From Pseudoscleropodium purum (lineage: Eukaryota > Streptophyta > Bryopsida > Hypnales > Brachytheciaceae), in assembly GCA_963969395.1 (NCBI GenBank), contig OZ017796.1, positions 6,140,501-6,204,500 of the forward strand: DNA of 64,000 nt, read 5' to 3'. This document shows positions 25,438 to 37,067 of this stretch, in pieces (positions within the stretch are counted from its first letter, which is position 1; each line of letters starts with the position of its first letter). The notes beneath the pieces were generated by a model. It made no database searches, was not told the DNA's origin, and saw only the letters and a program-made list of their open reading frames with translations. Made by a program: the position numbers and the translations under genes.

Positions 25438-27942
25438 AAGGAAAGGTACTCATGTCTGGAGAGTGAAGGTAGTTGTGATCTTGAAATTGACTAACTACCT
25501 TCCTTCCAAGGTCCTCGGATTGACTAGATTTGGAATTTTGGATGTGTAGCAAGTGCACGTGAATTGGACACGATCAGTCGATCACATAAACTGTCGGGGA
25601 GGAATTCAATTGTCAGTTTGCCACGTCGTCTGCTCAAAAGGTGGGCTGCAACTGAAAGTAAAGTAAGGTCAGCGACCCATTCTCGATCACCCCCCACTTC
25701 CAGCATGTAGGCTACTGTGTTCCCAATCAGCTGCACATGGTTTTTATTGCAGCTTACCTGGAGCAGGACCAGCAGAAATGTCCAAAAAGTGTACATTGAA
25801 AGCATAGAATGATCACAACGTGTATATTGATATTATATCATATCCTTCTTAAATCTTACACTACACGGGAAATTTTTCACTACACGGGAAATTTTTTTCC
25901 CTCACCAACCCATGTTGCAAACATGCTCAATTCCTTAAGCGGTTGGAAATGGGTCGTAAGCTTCTAGTGACCACCAGTCGGTAAGTCTAGGGAGAATTGT
26001 TATACCAGGTCAACCCATCGATCAGACAATCATGGAGAATTAGTTCCGGGGGAACGTCTTGGAATTTACTCAAAGTCGGTGAGTTCTTATTTCCACGTGC
26101 TCTGTCCAATGACTTTTCTTGGTGGTGGTTATCAGCACTTTTACCGACATATATACATACCAGTGATAATCCTGCTGATAAGTTAGTTGGTGTAGCAGGA
26201 AATCCAAGTACGTTGATATACAATTAAAATATATATATTTGTAATGTTACGACATTGTCATGACAGTTTGTGATGTCATGTTGCAGACAAGTCAAATTGC
26301 AAAAGTCACACCTCATTAAACTGTAAAGAAATAACATGGAATGCATAAGTATCACCTATATCTCTACAGTTGGGTGCTATTTTACAAGACATCAATTCAC
26401 CGGAGCTGGAAATCCAAACGACGTACACCACCTGATGTTTGGAACCATGGATTTGGTGGTGCAGGTCAGTCTGCATGATCATGGGAGTCGCAGTAACTCT
26501 CAACTGGCATGTTCATTGAATTGGGTTTGAAATATTTTCAAGTGATCATTTCGAAATTTGTGAGGCTATCACAAATTCGGGAAGTCGGGCTGCCCCTCGG
26601 GGGCAGCCATGGCTACCATAGACCTGGGAATTGTTACTCGGTGTGATGAACGATTGAGATACTCAATTTCAATCAAATTGGGAAATTTCCCATGTCCAAA
26701 AAACAGTTGCATGTGCAATCGCTTAATCTTTTGCTAAGCACAACAGGTAAAGATTCTTTTGAATTTTTCCCGGTAAATCGCGCGTAGCTTCGCCATTTTT
26801 GAAGAGAAATTTACGTCTGTTTAAAGGAAATTTCCTTTGAGACGGGCTGCGCTCACTTAATTTCGATCTTTCCGTGCCTCGCCTTCTTAACTTTCTGATG
26901 TCTGGGAATTTTAAAAGTGAAATTTAAGAGGTTGAAATTCAAGGTGATGTTGCTTTGATATGTCGGCCTGGGTTTGACTTCGAGGGCGACGGAGGACAGA
27001 CGTCAGGGAGCAGCGAAGGACGTGCAAGCAGTTGCTGGGGAAGGAAGCAGTGTCGTTGCAAATTCAATCTGTCCCCAGCCTCGAAGTCTCGAAGCAGCTG
27101 CTGCCGCCATGAGTTAGTTTTGTTACATGGATCCCCATTCTTGATAGCAGTCTCACTGGGAAGGGAAGTTCTTCCGCCATTGGCTTTGGTTTTTGAGAAG
27201 GAGCGCTGACTGTGAGGGTGGTGGGAATGGATCATTCAACTCTTAATGGTAGAATCTGTGTAAAACCGCTAGTTTTAGCCAATGATACATACTTGGATAG
27301 AGTCAAACTTAAACTGACAATTATATGGTACTTTTAATTGTAGATGAACTGGAAATTTTTCTGAACAAAAAGAAATATATTTTTTTGGGAGAATTTTGGT
27401 AGCTTCTGTGAAGTTGGTAAGACAAACGTGTATAGTTCCATTTCATTAAATTGGCACAATTATGGCACCCCAAATTGCAAACTACGCATACTTAAAAGAC
27501 TAAAATCTAGGACAAGTGTGGATTTATAATTGAAAACTCATCTTGTAAGTACACAAGCCTTTCTAAGTGTGTTTTTCATATAAAAAAAAAGCATGGGCTT
27601 TTAGTTATCCAAAATCCTAGATGAAGCAGTTTTTTGTTTTTTTTCAAAATCTAACCATATAGTGATATAGATGTTGAAAGAGCTTGCTTATTAGTATGCT
27701 TCAAAATTTAGGTTGTAAAATTGCATAGGAGTTGTGAAATTCTAACAAGAAAAATGTGCATATTCTATTTTAAGTATGTTGCCACTCTCTACAATGTTTG
27801 AGAAATTTGCATATAAGAGTTTTTTGGGATTTGAAGTGACATGAACAACTAGAAATTGTTTTAGCATACTAAAATGCACTTCCAAAAACCTTAAGTTCAA
27901 ATGAAAAGCTTTTAAACTCAATACACAATCCACTTTGCAATT

Positions 27943-28159
27943 GACTATAAGAAATATGCATTTTAGGTGATGTTTTGTAATTTTTTTAAATGGATTTTAA
28001 GTAACGTCAAATACAACAAACCCATGTTTTTATGTCAACATTGATGTTATATTGGACATATTATTGACATAAAAACATGGGTTTGTTGCATTCAATGTCA
28101 CCTAAAATTTGTTTTAAAAAATTACAAAACGTCACCTAAAATGCAAGTTTCTTCTAGTG
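27943..28159. mobile_element. CACTA-like palindromic MITE, 217 bp
   Basis: The right end read inward is CACTAGAAGAAACTTGC; the left end is GACTATAAGAAATATGC. A 3-bp duplication ATT lies on both sides (27940-27942, 28160-28162). The two halves pair along almost their whole length (for example AACAAACCCATGTTTTTATG at 28016-28035 with its complement), so RNA from it would fold into a long hairpin. Confidence 0.8.
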
Positions 28160-28582
28160 ATTGTTGAAATGCAATTTTATTTGATAAGTATAAATTGAAA
28201 ATAAATATAAATCAATAACTTAATATTCAAATTTTCAATTGTGAAAATCATGAAAATACTTTACTCATTCCATTGGGACCATTTTCAAAGCAAATGGATA
28301 AGTACAATTTTTTGGATCTCAATTCAAGTGAAATTTGCAAACTTTACTTAAAGCTGGGAAATCAAGTAAAATTTTTTAGCTTTATTCTTCTACAAATATT
28401 ACATATATGCCTTTGAGGACCTCTCAAAAATAAAACATTTACCTTTTATTGTGAAAATAAAAATGTTCAATAGTTTATCTTCAATACTATTTCTAAATTT
28501 TTTTTAATTGGTGAAAGGAATTCAATAGCCCACATCTAAACTAGCCCTAAATTTTGAATTGATCATATGTGGTTTATTAGAT

Positions 28583-28880
28583 GGCAAATTTCATTAAAAT
28601 GGTGGTATTCCATATGCTGTTTTGCACCTTCATATCTAGGACAAATATACATTGCTCACATCTAAGTCACTTTTAGATTTTAGAAATCTATGACTAATAT
28701 AGATATTAGACCAAACAATCTCAAAAATCTAGGATTATTGTAGATTTCAAAAATCTAGTCCTAATATAGATTCTAGTATAGAAAAAATGGTTTAGATTGC
28801 ACGATCTAAACTGCTTAAAGTGCCAAATTAATGAAATATCGCCATTTTAATGAAATATCGCCATTTTAATGAAATTCGCC
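28583..28880. mobile_element. TIR MITE (Mutator-like?), family M, copy 1
   Basis: Starts GGCAAATTTCATTAAAATGG and ends in the complement, GCCATTTTAATGAAATTCGCC. The right arm carries the CGCCATTTTAATGAAATAT unit twice. The interior matches 50101-50310. The duplication is not clear. Confidence 0.6.
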
Positions 28881-30485
28881 ATTTAGGCAATTGGACGTTA
28901 AGCTTTAACAAAGGTTCATGTTGTAATTTGAACTCTCTCTACAATGGCTAAAATGATTCCATGCTTTCAATTTCAAAAAAAAATTTAAATATCATGAAAA
29001 CCAACATCGTTTGCATAATTGCATACATGTCAAATTGTAAATATTTTAAATTTTATTAACCCATTAGAAGAGTTTTGGGGGGTTCAAAAGCTTGATTTGG
29101 GCCTATTTCCCCATAGTTATTTCCTGCAACAAGGGGAACAGCCCACTGTCAGAATTTTCTTTTCCATAAAAGAAAAAAAAATTTGGTCAATGATGTGGTA
29201 AGGTCTCGGCCACATCAGACCACTGCGTCGAACCTGTTTCTTGCGTTCGCAAGCTATGATAACTCGCAAGCATCCAGAGGCCCCAAAAATCTTCTAATGC
29301 CTAAATTTCCATTATCCCCTGCGGGGGACAAATTAGATTTTAGGCAGGTTCTTGTGATCTCAATTTTTGGTGAATTATTTTAAAACTTTCTTGCAAGATA
29401 GAAAATTGATTATCTATGTGGGAATATAAGTTTTATTTCAATTGGTGCCTAGGAGTAAAAGTTATACGACAAAAAGCTAAAAACTGAACTTAGTGGGTAG
29501 CACAAAAAAAATTGCAAAAAATCAAAATAAATTAAATTTTTTTTCCCTTGTAATGTTTTATTTTTGTCTACATGTGAAGTTTTGACTCATTCTATTTGGA
29601 CTAATAATGAAAAAGTTAAAGACAATTTTATTTTTTGGGCAATTTCACAATCTTCTTAGAAAAATAACTTGTAGGGTTCATTTCTAAATGCAATTTTCAC
29701 AATTTTTCACAATTTTGTTTTTGAGAATGTTGTGTTTGATTGCTTAAATAATCTCACCATTGGAATTATTGTCTTTCAATCCCATCTTGGAATTATTAAT
29801 GATTTAGTTTTAAAGAATGAAAATCTAGTGTTTTTTTCTTAATTTTTTTTCTTAGACTTTCAACTCAATTTTTCAATACAAATTTTTTTTAATTCAAAGT
29901 CTATAGTGCAAAAAAATTTCACAATTGGCAGTCAAAGTCATCTGAAATTGTAGGCCAGTGTTCAAACAAACTTTCTTTTTCAACTTTGAATGCTAATATC
30001 TTCCAATCTATACGGTCAAACTTCATGAAAATTTTACCATGTGAGCTAAGACAAGTAAAGTACAAGATCGTACGGTTAGATTCTAAAAAAATGATTTTTT
30101 TGGTGTTCTTGGATGAATGCAACAAAAATGGCAGTTTTGAGTGTTTTTTGACACAAAAATGGCCTTGGGAATTTAGGGGTTAATGTCAAATCCCTTCAAT
30201 TTTGTATACAACATGCCATGGCACAAAAAGTTTTTTTGGAGTTCTAAAAAACAGAGCCAATACATAAAGTAATTTTAAATTATAACACACAAAACTAAGT
30301 TGCAGACATGGCTAATTTTTAAATTTTTTAAATTTTTTTTTAAATCACAACTAATTTCTTCTTCAAACTTTCATAGTAATGTGTTATATGTTGCATACAA
30401 CAACTTTTATATATCTACTTTTGAACTTTGCTCATTGATGCTTCTAGTACATAGTTATTTGAATGCAAAAGTTTCAATCTATACT
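28881..30485. other. AT-rich non-coding DNA
   Basis: No gene seen. About 29980-30190 is a minus-oriented copy of the dispersed AT-rich repeat also near 2.0, 6.1, 31.2, 37.8 and 57.1 kb. Confidence 0.45.
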
Positions 30486-30497
30486 CCGTTTTGTAGG

Positions 30498-30505
30498 GTT
30501 GACAA
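30498..30505 (+). repeat. Left target-site duplication of element II
   Basis: GTTGACAA, pairing with GTTGACAG at 49028-49035. Confidence 0.85.
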
Positions 30506-30765
30506 CAGGGTTGTCAAACTGGACGAACAGACCGTCCGTCCGTCCGTCCGTCCGGGACGTCCGATTGAAGTTGTGTCCGTCCGAAATGGTCAACGGGCAG
30601 CTGACTTTTAGCGGATGAAAAATCACCCAATGGAAACGAAAATCGTCAACACGTGGCATCCAGCGTGGCATTAGGGCGGGGACGTATTCTAGGGCGGGGA
30701 CGTACTCCTGGGCGGGGACTTATTCCAGGGCGGGGACGTATTTCGGGGCGGGGACGTATTTCAAA
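30506..30765. repeat. Left subterminal arrays of element II
   Basis: Five GTCC units (30533-30553) and scattered GTCCG, then CACGTGGCATCC (30650-30661), then five GGGCGGGGACGTA-type units (30674-30765). Probable transposase-binding region. Confidence 0.75.
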
Positions 30766-33480
30766 TCTAATCCAACAAATTTGACTGAAAAATTGATAAT
30801 ATTTTGCTTGTAATTGAATTTAGAAGGAATTTTGGATTTCCCCTTTCAAAATTTGTAAAAAAATAATGGAGATAACATTGATGAATCTAACCGTATGGAT
30901 GGAATCTAAAACTCTAAATCTATAACTTTCCTTTGTATGTGACTTTCAAAATATTATCTGAAACCACACATTATAACGGTTTTTTCCAAAATTCTCAATT
31001 CTAGAGATGACTCTAGACGTTCATGGGATAATGTTGGATCTTCATTTAGCCATTTTTCACCTGGTTCATATACTTAGAAATGGTGAAACATCTTGTCTAA
31101 TTGAATATAGTCTTCTTACTTTTATATCTTACATTTTAACTCCTAAAGGACCAAGATCATTTGTTTGTCCAAAACCACTCAAAATTGTCCCTTCTGTTGC
31201 ATTCATCTAACAAAACAAACAAACAAATAAAAAATAGAATCTAATTGTAGGATCTTATACTTTACTTGACTGAAATCATATGGTAAAAATTTATGAAGTC
31301 TTTGGTAAACCTAAACCGTAATCCCCCCTCAAAAAAATTATTACTCCACGCCCTTCTAAACCTAAACTAACACACTCCCAAATATTTTTTTAATCCATCA
31401 ATTTTAGCCAAATGCAAAAACAAACCCTCCCTATCTTTTTCCATTGCATCAAGTCCCTCTAACAATAAATCCACAGTCCCACACACTCTGAAATTTTTGA
31501 ATCTTCCACCAACTTCCACCAAATCTAAACCCACGTACTCCCCCCAAAAAATTCAATCCAACAAATCCCTAAAAAATTAAAATCTTAAACTTAAACCCTC
31601 TTTTTTCTGTTTTGCATTCCACAAAGACTCAACAAACCTAAATCCCAAGTCCGGAAGTCCCCAACATTTCCATTTTTTTCTTTCCATAAAGACTCTCCAA
31701 ACTGAAATCCACATGCTTTGAAATTTTTCTTAATTCTCCAATTCACTCCCTCCCTCCAAGACTAGAACTTTTGACTGTAATACTCCCAATTTTTTGTATT
31801 CTACAAATTTTTTCCAAAACAAAGCTCACACTTTTTTAAAGGAAGCCCACACTTGTTTAATTCTTTGCAGGAATAAGTATTGTTTTAGTTTTAGCCAACA
31901 TTATACCCTCCAATGAAATAAAGTAATCCTATTTGTTTCAACTTTCAAACTGTCCATATCTCCCAATCTTCCAAGCAAAAATATCGGGAATTCATTTCAC
32001 ATTTTTTTAAATTAGCATACTGCAAAATCCTACCGTTGTCGGGTAGAGAGCGATCTGCCTCAGGAAATCACGGGGATTCTGGCTGCGGTTAGAATTGGCG
32101 CAGGAATGATCGTAACACTGTCTGAACAAAACGCTGTCGCAGTGAAATACTGTCGTAAATGTTCGTGAATTTGGTCATTGAATCTTCTTTGCCGTCTCGG
32201 AACTGCTCCCCGTTGGGCTATCCTGTGATGGCTCTAAATGGGTCAGGGATTAGGGAATGTGATAAGAAACCACGGCTTCGGACGGGAAAAACGGGACAGC
32301 CAGACCACGAGCTGAGCTGTCCGGGGGAAAGGATCCTAAACTTCAAACCCACGGTGACCAGGAAACGCCTTTCACCAGTGGGAACAACAAATAAGATCGA
32401 CCATGTGGGCCATTAACCCCACTTCGCCGCCACAAACACAAAATGGAGCGCTTATTGGATAACCACGGCTCGCAACAGGTTTACAATGCAAATTTGAAAA
32501 CAACAAGCCTCCAAATCCGGCTAGGAATAACAATAAATGACAACAAACCTCCAAAACCGGCTAGGAATGACAAGCCACAAGCCACAACACACGATTCTTC
32601 TATCTTCAAATCTTTAGTGTTTTGGCTGAACTTCGATCATGCACCACCGTCACTCCAAAGGTCCGAATCAGGTGAGTGATAGCTTTTTGGAAAGCTAACA
32701 CAAACTTCTACTCTCCCTCCAAATTTCAATTCAATCTAACACTCTGTCCAACCTCCATGGACTCCCGAAGTTTTGGCCTTTAAAATCAAGGGCAGCAGAC
32801 CCTTCCTCACTTCGACACTCACAACTCACTCATAAATGCTCCAAATAACTCAAATGATAGCTTTTTAGAAAGCTAACAAACTCTTCTATACTTCCTCAAA
32901 ATCTCAAAGCAAACAAGAGACCTGTCCGTCTTCTTTGGTCGATCGAAGTCTTTGCCCCTTCAAATGGGAGGCAGCAGACCCTCTTCCACTCAAACAAGCA
33001 CAACTCTCAAATGCCTACTTCAAATCAATCAAGCAAGGACTTTTCGGAAACATCACAACATGATACACAAAATCTCCTAATTTCATTACAAAATTCTCCA
33101 CACACAATGAGATCTCCCCCTCCAAACATTCGGTTCCCAATTCTCTTCCAAAACTCCAACTCCACACCACCAAACCGACTTCGGGAAACTTCCCAAGTCT
33201 TTTCCTAGATGCCAAAGTCCCACATGGACCAGCCCATACCACTTTCACATGGGTGGACCTCCAAACCTTAGCCAAATGGCTTGGTTTTTATTTTTCTAAC
33301 TAGAAGTAAAACTTAAGAAAGAAGGTGAAACAGTCTTCACCTTCCAACTATGTAACAAGGCCAAATCAACTCAAATACTTAGTAAAATTCTAATAAGGGT
33401 AAAATAAGTAACGGAACTAGTTAGATGAAAAAATAAACGCCAAATGGTGAAGTGACAGGTAGATGGAGGTAACAAAACCG
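30766..33480. other. Non-coding part of element II, left arm
   Basis: No gene seen. It contains a dispersed-repeat fragment (about 31140-31270) and a C-rich, A-rich stretch (31320-31780). A diverged tandem duplication lies at about 32660-32840 and 32845-33005, both with GATAGCTTTTT-GAAAGCTAAC and GGCAGCAGACCC. Confidence 0.5.
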
Positions 33481-33489
33481 TTCGATAGT

Positions 33490-33640
33490 CGAAACCAGTC
33501 GCCAAGTCGTGGACTTGGTCGGTTGGTTAAAGTCGTCGATGGTTAACCGACCGGTCCGGGTTTCGATCCCCGTCGGGCTCGTCGACTGGTCCGGGTAACC
33601 CGCGGCTTGGCACTGCTAGTGAGGCAGGAAAATACAGCCG
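33490..33640 (+). repeat. tRNA-like / SINE-like sequence
   Basis: TGGTCGGTTGGTTAAAG resembles a polymerase III A box, and GGGTTTCGATCCCCG about 40 bp downstream resembles a B box with its stem. No full cloverleaf was drawn. A tRNA-derived SINE head is the best reading; a chance match is possible. Confidence 0.35.
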
Positions 33641-34121
33641 ACTCGCTACCCTACCCCTGAGCTATAGTGACAAGATGCAGGCACCCAAGATCGTTAACAA
33701 GCTCCCGCATTGACCCCAAAACCGTGCTTCTCACCACGACCCCACCTTTTACTTGGTCATTTAAATTTCTAAACAACTAACCGCTAATTCAAATCCAATC
33801 AAATCTAAATAAACACGCATTTTTACATAATGCAGTGTTTCGCAGCACGACACCGTTATATGTGTTTAATTTTTTTATTTTATTACATTTTAGTCCTCGC
33901 AGTAAAAATGGCAATTTTGGAATGTTTATAGTAAAAAAATACTCCAAAACATTAAGTAATTAAGGTAAACGCAAGTGTCAGAAAATTTTTACTTTTTTAA
34001 AATAATATAATTCTCGGATAATTCCGAGTACATAAAGCATGTTCAAAGAACTCACACTACGTCCTTCATAACCTCTTCTTCTTCTACCACCTCTTCTAGA
34101 ATATATACGACTTCTAAACTC

Positions 34122-35699
34122 CTATCTACGATAACAACATTCTGGCATTAGCCAACCGTACGGTGGTTTTCTCAATGTCTCCAGAACATCTCCTATAGTT
34201 GCCCGATCATTCACATCTTCCTTCTGCAAGCTTTGAAGATGTGTTTTAAGTAATGCATAATTCATGCATTTTTCTTTAACGAAGTACTGGGAATCCCACT
34301 CCTCATTCCAAATCTTTTGTGCTATCCATCCTACGGAATATGTATCAGCTGCTACACTATACAGATGCCTTCGTTGCATCACTTCCAGCGAGTTCTCTGA
34401 ACCTATACTTCCGTATACATAGAACAATTCTGGAGCAACAAATTTTTTCACCTGCTTCACTTTCGCTAGCTTTTCCATGCTGTCATAGCCATATTTTGAT
34501 GGCTCCTTCTCCACAACTCGGCTTGATATTCCCCAATCACATATACCAATGTATATTCTATTCTTCTTCCAAGGGTCAAAATATAGCAACACATTAGATG
34601 GAGATAAATCGTTGTGCATGTAGTTCTCATTGTGACATTTCCAGACTGTCACAAGCAAGGACAACGCCAATGCAACGCGATTTTTCCTATACGTTGCAAC
34701 CCATTCCAGTTGCGCTTTGCTCAGCTCTGAGTCGTGTTGCTTAACAATGTCTTCGATTTCCAGCACCTCAGAAACCTTGTTGTCCATATTCTTCCAAAAA
34801 CTTGCCAAAGATCCACCATTCCACCACAACGAATAACCGGCCATTGTTTTGGGATTCAAATACGAAAGTCTGATGATGCCCGGATGCTTCACGGGACATC
34901 CTCCAGCCTCATTTATGATTTTCAAACGTTTTTTCTTCTGATTCTCTTCTTTGAGACGTTTCTCGGCAAAATCCATCCACATTGGCATGTTGTTCAGTCT
35001 TGTGATGTGTACTTTCATCACAGTCCCATACCCTCCTTCCGTTGTAAATCTCGGCATCTGTACAACTTTTACTGAGCTGTCAAGCCACTGAAACGTTCCA
35101 CTAACGCAGTGCGTCAATACAGCATTCTCCATCGATTCCTTCCATGGTAATTTTCCTCGTGCCCGTGATTTTGAAAAACCTTGGCAAAATGTCTCGATCA
35201 TCGATAGTTTTGCAAAAAGTTCCTCGTCTGCAACATCCCAGTCAGTTCTATTCTCCTTTTTATTAGCATCGTAACGCCATTGCGTCACGATATTTGTTGC
35301 CAAAGCCTTCACAGTTTTTTCAAGCCACTCAGAAGCTAACCAATAATCTTGGTAATTGTTGAAGTCTTCAAATGATTCCATAGTCACTTCAATCTCGTAA
35401 CGTAGCTTCTCCAAGAGTTCATGGTAACCATTTTCGTTCTTGTTGACGTACTCCCTCTCCAACATTGCTAAATTCCGTCGTCGATAAAAATCCACACCTA
35501 TTGATCGTGCCTTTTGTGTGTACTCTATCGGAGGCCAATCGGGTCGCGCCGGTTTTACTTTCTTATGACTTGATGATGTCGGATTCGAAGATGATGACGG
35601 TTGAGTGCTTTGCTCGGCAACAACTATTTCTTCGATGGGCACATCCAAGTCCCAGGCCATTGGGCGTTTCCCCGTCGAACCACTTCCTGATGCAGCCAT
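34122..35699 (-). CDS. Protein kinase with HND/DWG motifs (element II cargo), 525 aa
   Basis: ATG at 35699 was chosen because it opens a Ser/Gly-rich start (MAASGSGSTG) and lies about 150 bp after a TATA box; the frame is open further upstream but overlaps the TATA and array. Residues 1-200 have no known domain. The kinase domain covers about 215-510: glycine loop EGGYGTVMKV (221-230), Lys247 in FAEKRL, WWNGG (292-296), catalytic loop HNDLSPSN (362-369) and DWG (388-390). Asp364, Asn369 and Asp388 are kept. Relative to HRDLKPEN the loop lysine is serine, and DFG is DWG; the element I pseudogene has the same two changes, so they are family traits. It is divergent from the gene at 36153 and shares the array with it. 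Activity and substrates are unknown; the transposase or host silencing factors are conceivable substrates. Confidence 0.85.
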   Translation of the reverse strand: MAASGSGSTGKRPMAWDLDVPIEEIVVAEQSTQPSSSSNPTSSSHKKVKPARPDWPPIEYTQKARSIGVDFYRRRNLAMLEREYVNKNENGYHELLEKLRYEIEVTMESFEDFNNYQDYWLASEWLEKTVKALATNIVTQWRYDANKKENRTDWDVADEELFAKLSMIETFCQGFSKSRARGKLPWKESMENAVLTHCVSGTFQWLDSSVKVVQMPRFTTEGGYGTVMKVHITRLNNMPMWMDFAEKRLKEENQKKKRLKIINEAGGCPVKHPGIIRLSYLNPKTMAGYSLWWNGGSLASFWKNMDNKVSEVLEIEDIVKQHDSELSKAQLEWVATYRKNRVALALSLLVTVWKCHNENYMHNDLSPSNVLLYFDPWKKNRIYIGICDWGISSRVVEKEPSKYGYDSMEKLAKVKQVKKFVAPELFYVYGSIGSENSLEVMQRRHLYSVAADTYSVGWIAQKIWNEEWDSQYFVKEKCMNYALLKTHLQSLQKEDVNDRATIGDVLETLRKPPYGWLMPECCYRR

Positions 35700-35844
35700 A
35701 GTATTCGAAAAAAATTCGAAAATCTCCCGTACAAATAAAGCGCCACACCTGTGCACCCTCCGACTCACTGTATAGGCCGCAAATCGCGAACTAACACGTG
35801 AGGCTAAAAGTGAAGGCCTGGCAATGTCAAAATGAGCAAAAAAA

Positions 35845-36024
35845 AAATATATAGGGAAGGCAAAAACCACTTCCCCGCCCACCCCGCGAGTACGTCCCCG
35901 CCCTGCCCTCAGTTCGTCCCCGCCCTGTCGCGAGTACGTCCCCGCCTATACCCAGTACGTCCCCGCCTTGGATGCGAGTACGTCCCCGCCCCTGCCTTGA
36001 CGTCCGCGCTCCCCGGTATAAAAG
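35845..36024. promoter_or_regulatory. Bidirectional promoter: ACGTCCCCGCC array between two TATA boxes
   Basis: TATA for the minus-strand kinase at 35845-35854, TATAAAAG for the plus-strand gene at 36017-36024. Between them are about eight ACGTCCCCGCC-type units (35890-36000) with spacing near 15-30 bp. Both transcripts would start within about 30 bp outside this block. Confidence 0.75.
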
Positions 36025-36152
36025 GCCGTGCCCGCCTCCTTACTTTCTGCCCTCTGAACTCCCTCGTGCGCCACCTCTGAGCTGGTTGTCTGGGCGTCTC
36101 AGTGGGCCCTACATCACATTCCACGTCATTTTTGTTGCACAAACATCGTGCG

Positions 36153-37067
36153 ATGGACACATCACCATGGATGACGAAAAACGAGCGAGACAAAACAAAA
36201 AAGAGAAGTGGACAGGTACAGAAGAAGTGGATGCATGTTTTACGAAATCCGTTAAAAATTGCTTTCAAGGGGTGGGAGGAAGTACAGGACCCGTGGAGCA
36301 TGGACACGTGTGCGGATTACATTGAGTGGTGTCACATCGACAAGGCCTTTCTTGAAGAACGACACCACTACCACCGATACTTCCACAAAGCAAATTTGCG
36401 ATATTGCATGAATGATGCATTCAAAAATCGGTGCATTGAAGTCTACCAAGTCCTTTACAATAGAGCGAAGGTGGAGCGCAATGAAGTTCATCTTTTCATT
36501 GCAAGAGGAGTACACGCAGAGGTCACGCTAGGGAAGAAGGTGGATTGGTCAACCATCAAGGAGAGAGGTTCCAAAATAAAAGTTCCTCATCCAAGCAATG
36601 GACTAATTCCAATGGGTGTTCTAACGTTTCCCGAAGGTGGGTTGGGGCACTTGAAGACAATCGTAAATCCCCCTACAGCTCATGATGACACCGAGGATTC
36701 TACGACGGATGACGATTCAGATGGAGCACGTACTCCACCACGTCCTCTGACGGCCAAAGGGGAACAACGTGGTAGGCGGAGGAGGGCCCTACAATATGCT
36801 CGAGATCCTCAACCTCAACATGAAATCCAAAATGAAATGCACGAGGAAGTTTACGCACAACCCACTGAAAATAGAAGAAATGTATATGATACAATCTTGG
36901 CCTTGAGGAACGAACTTGCTGAAAAACACGAAGAAATTAATCGTCTGCACGATTACAGGCACACGTCGAGGGCGGCGTTGGAAGAAAAGAACCAAGTCAT
37001 CAGCAATCTCAGACAAGAAATTGCACGATTGGAACATGCTTTAGAGCTTGCTACATCAAGGAATTAG
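36153..37067 (+). CDS. 'VDW' domain / coiled-coil protein without RING (element II cargo), 304 aa
   Basis: The start at 36153 aligns with the start of the RING protein at 41313: MDTSPWMTKNERDKTKKRSG against MDPAVKMTKAERDRTRKRTG. Residues 1-160 are closely similar to that protein: YIEWCHI (57-62), FKNRCIEVYQVLY (90-102), AEVTLGKKVDWST (122-134) and KVPHPSNGLIPMGV (143-156). An acidic and basic linker follows. Residues about 245-300 form a heptad-like coiled coil (LRNELAEKHEEINRL, LRQEIARLEHALEL), again matching the RING protein's coiled coil. It ends there, before any RING. It looks like a duplicate that kept the dimerisation half, so it could pair with the RING protein and modulate it; that is inference. 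A TATA box and array lie 130 bp upstream. Confidence 0.85.
   Translation: MDTSPWMTKNERDKTKKRSGQVQKKWMHVLRNPLKIAFKGWEEVQDPWSMDTCADYIEWCHIDKAFLEERHHYHRYFHKANLRYCMNDAFKNRCIEVYQVLYNRAKVERNEVHLFIARGVHAEVTLGKKVDWSTIKERGSKIKVPHPSNGLIPMGVLTFPEGGLGHLKTIVNPPTAHDDTEDSTTDDDSDGARTPPRPLTAKGEQRGRRRRALQYARDPQPQHEIQNEMHEEVYAQPTENRRNVYDTILALRNELAEKHEEINRLHDYRHTSRAALEEKNQVISNLRQEIARLEHALELATSRN

Larger units (their letters stand above)
22450..27600 (-). repeat. Large dispersed repeat R, copy 3 (inverted)
   Basis: Reverse complement of copies 1, 2 and 4, and closest to copy 4. Homology continues to about 27.57 kb, matching 14.45 kb of copy 1. It contains the small ORF (24174-24287, minus) and a TIR MITE (25257-25437). 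The 101-residue plus-strand frame at 22819-23124 lies antisense in this repeat and is not supported in copy 4. Confidence 0.7.

Noticed and set aside
35699..35882. N-terminal extension of the kinase from 35882
   Set aside because: It would begin in the promoter array and run through the TATA box; the ATG at 35699 lies downstream of the expected transcript start.
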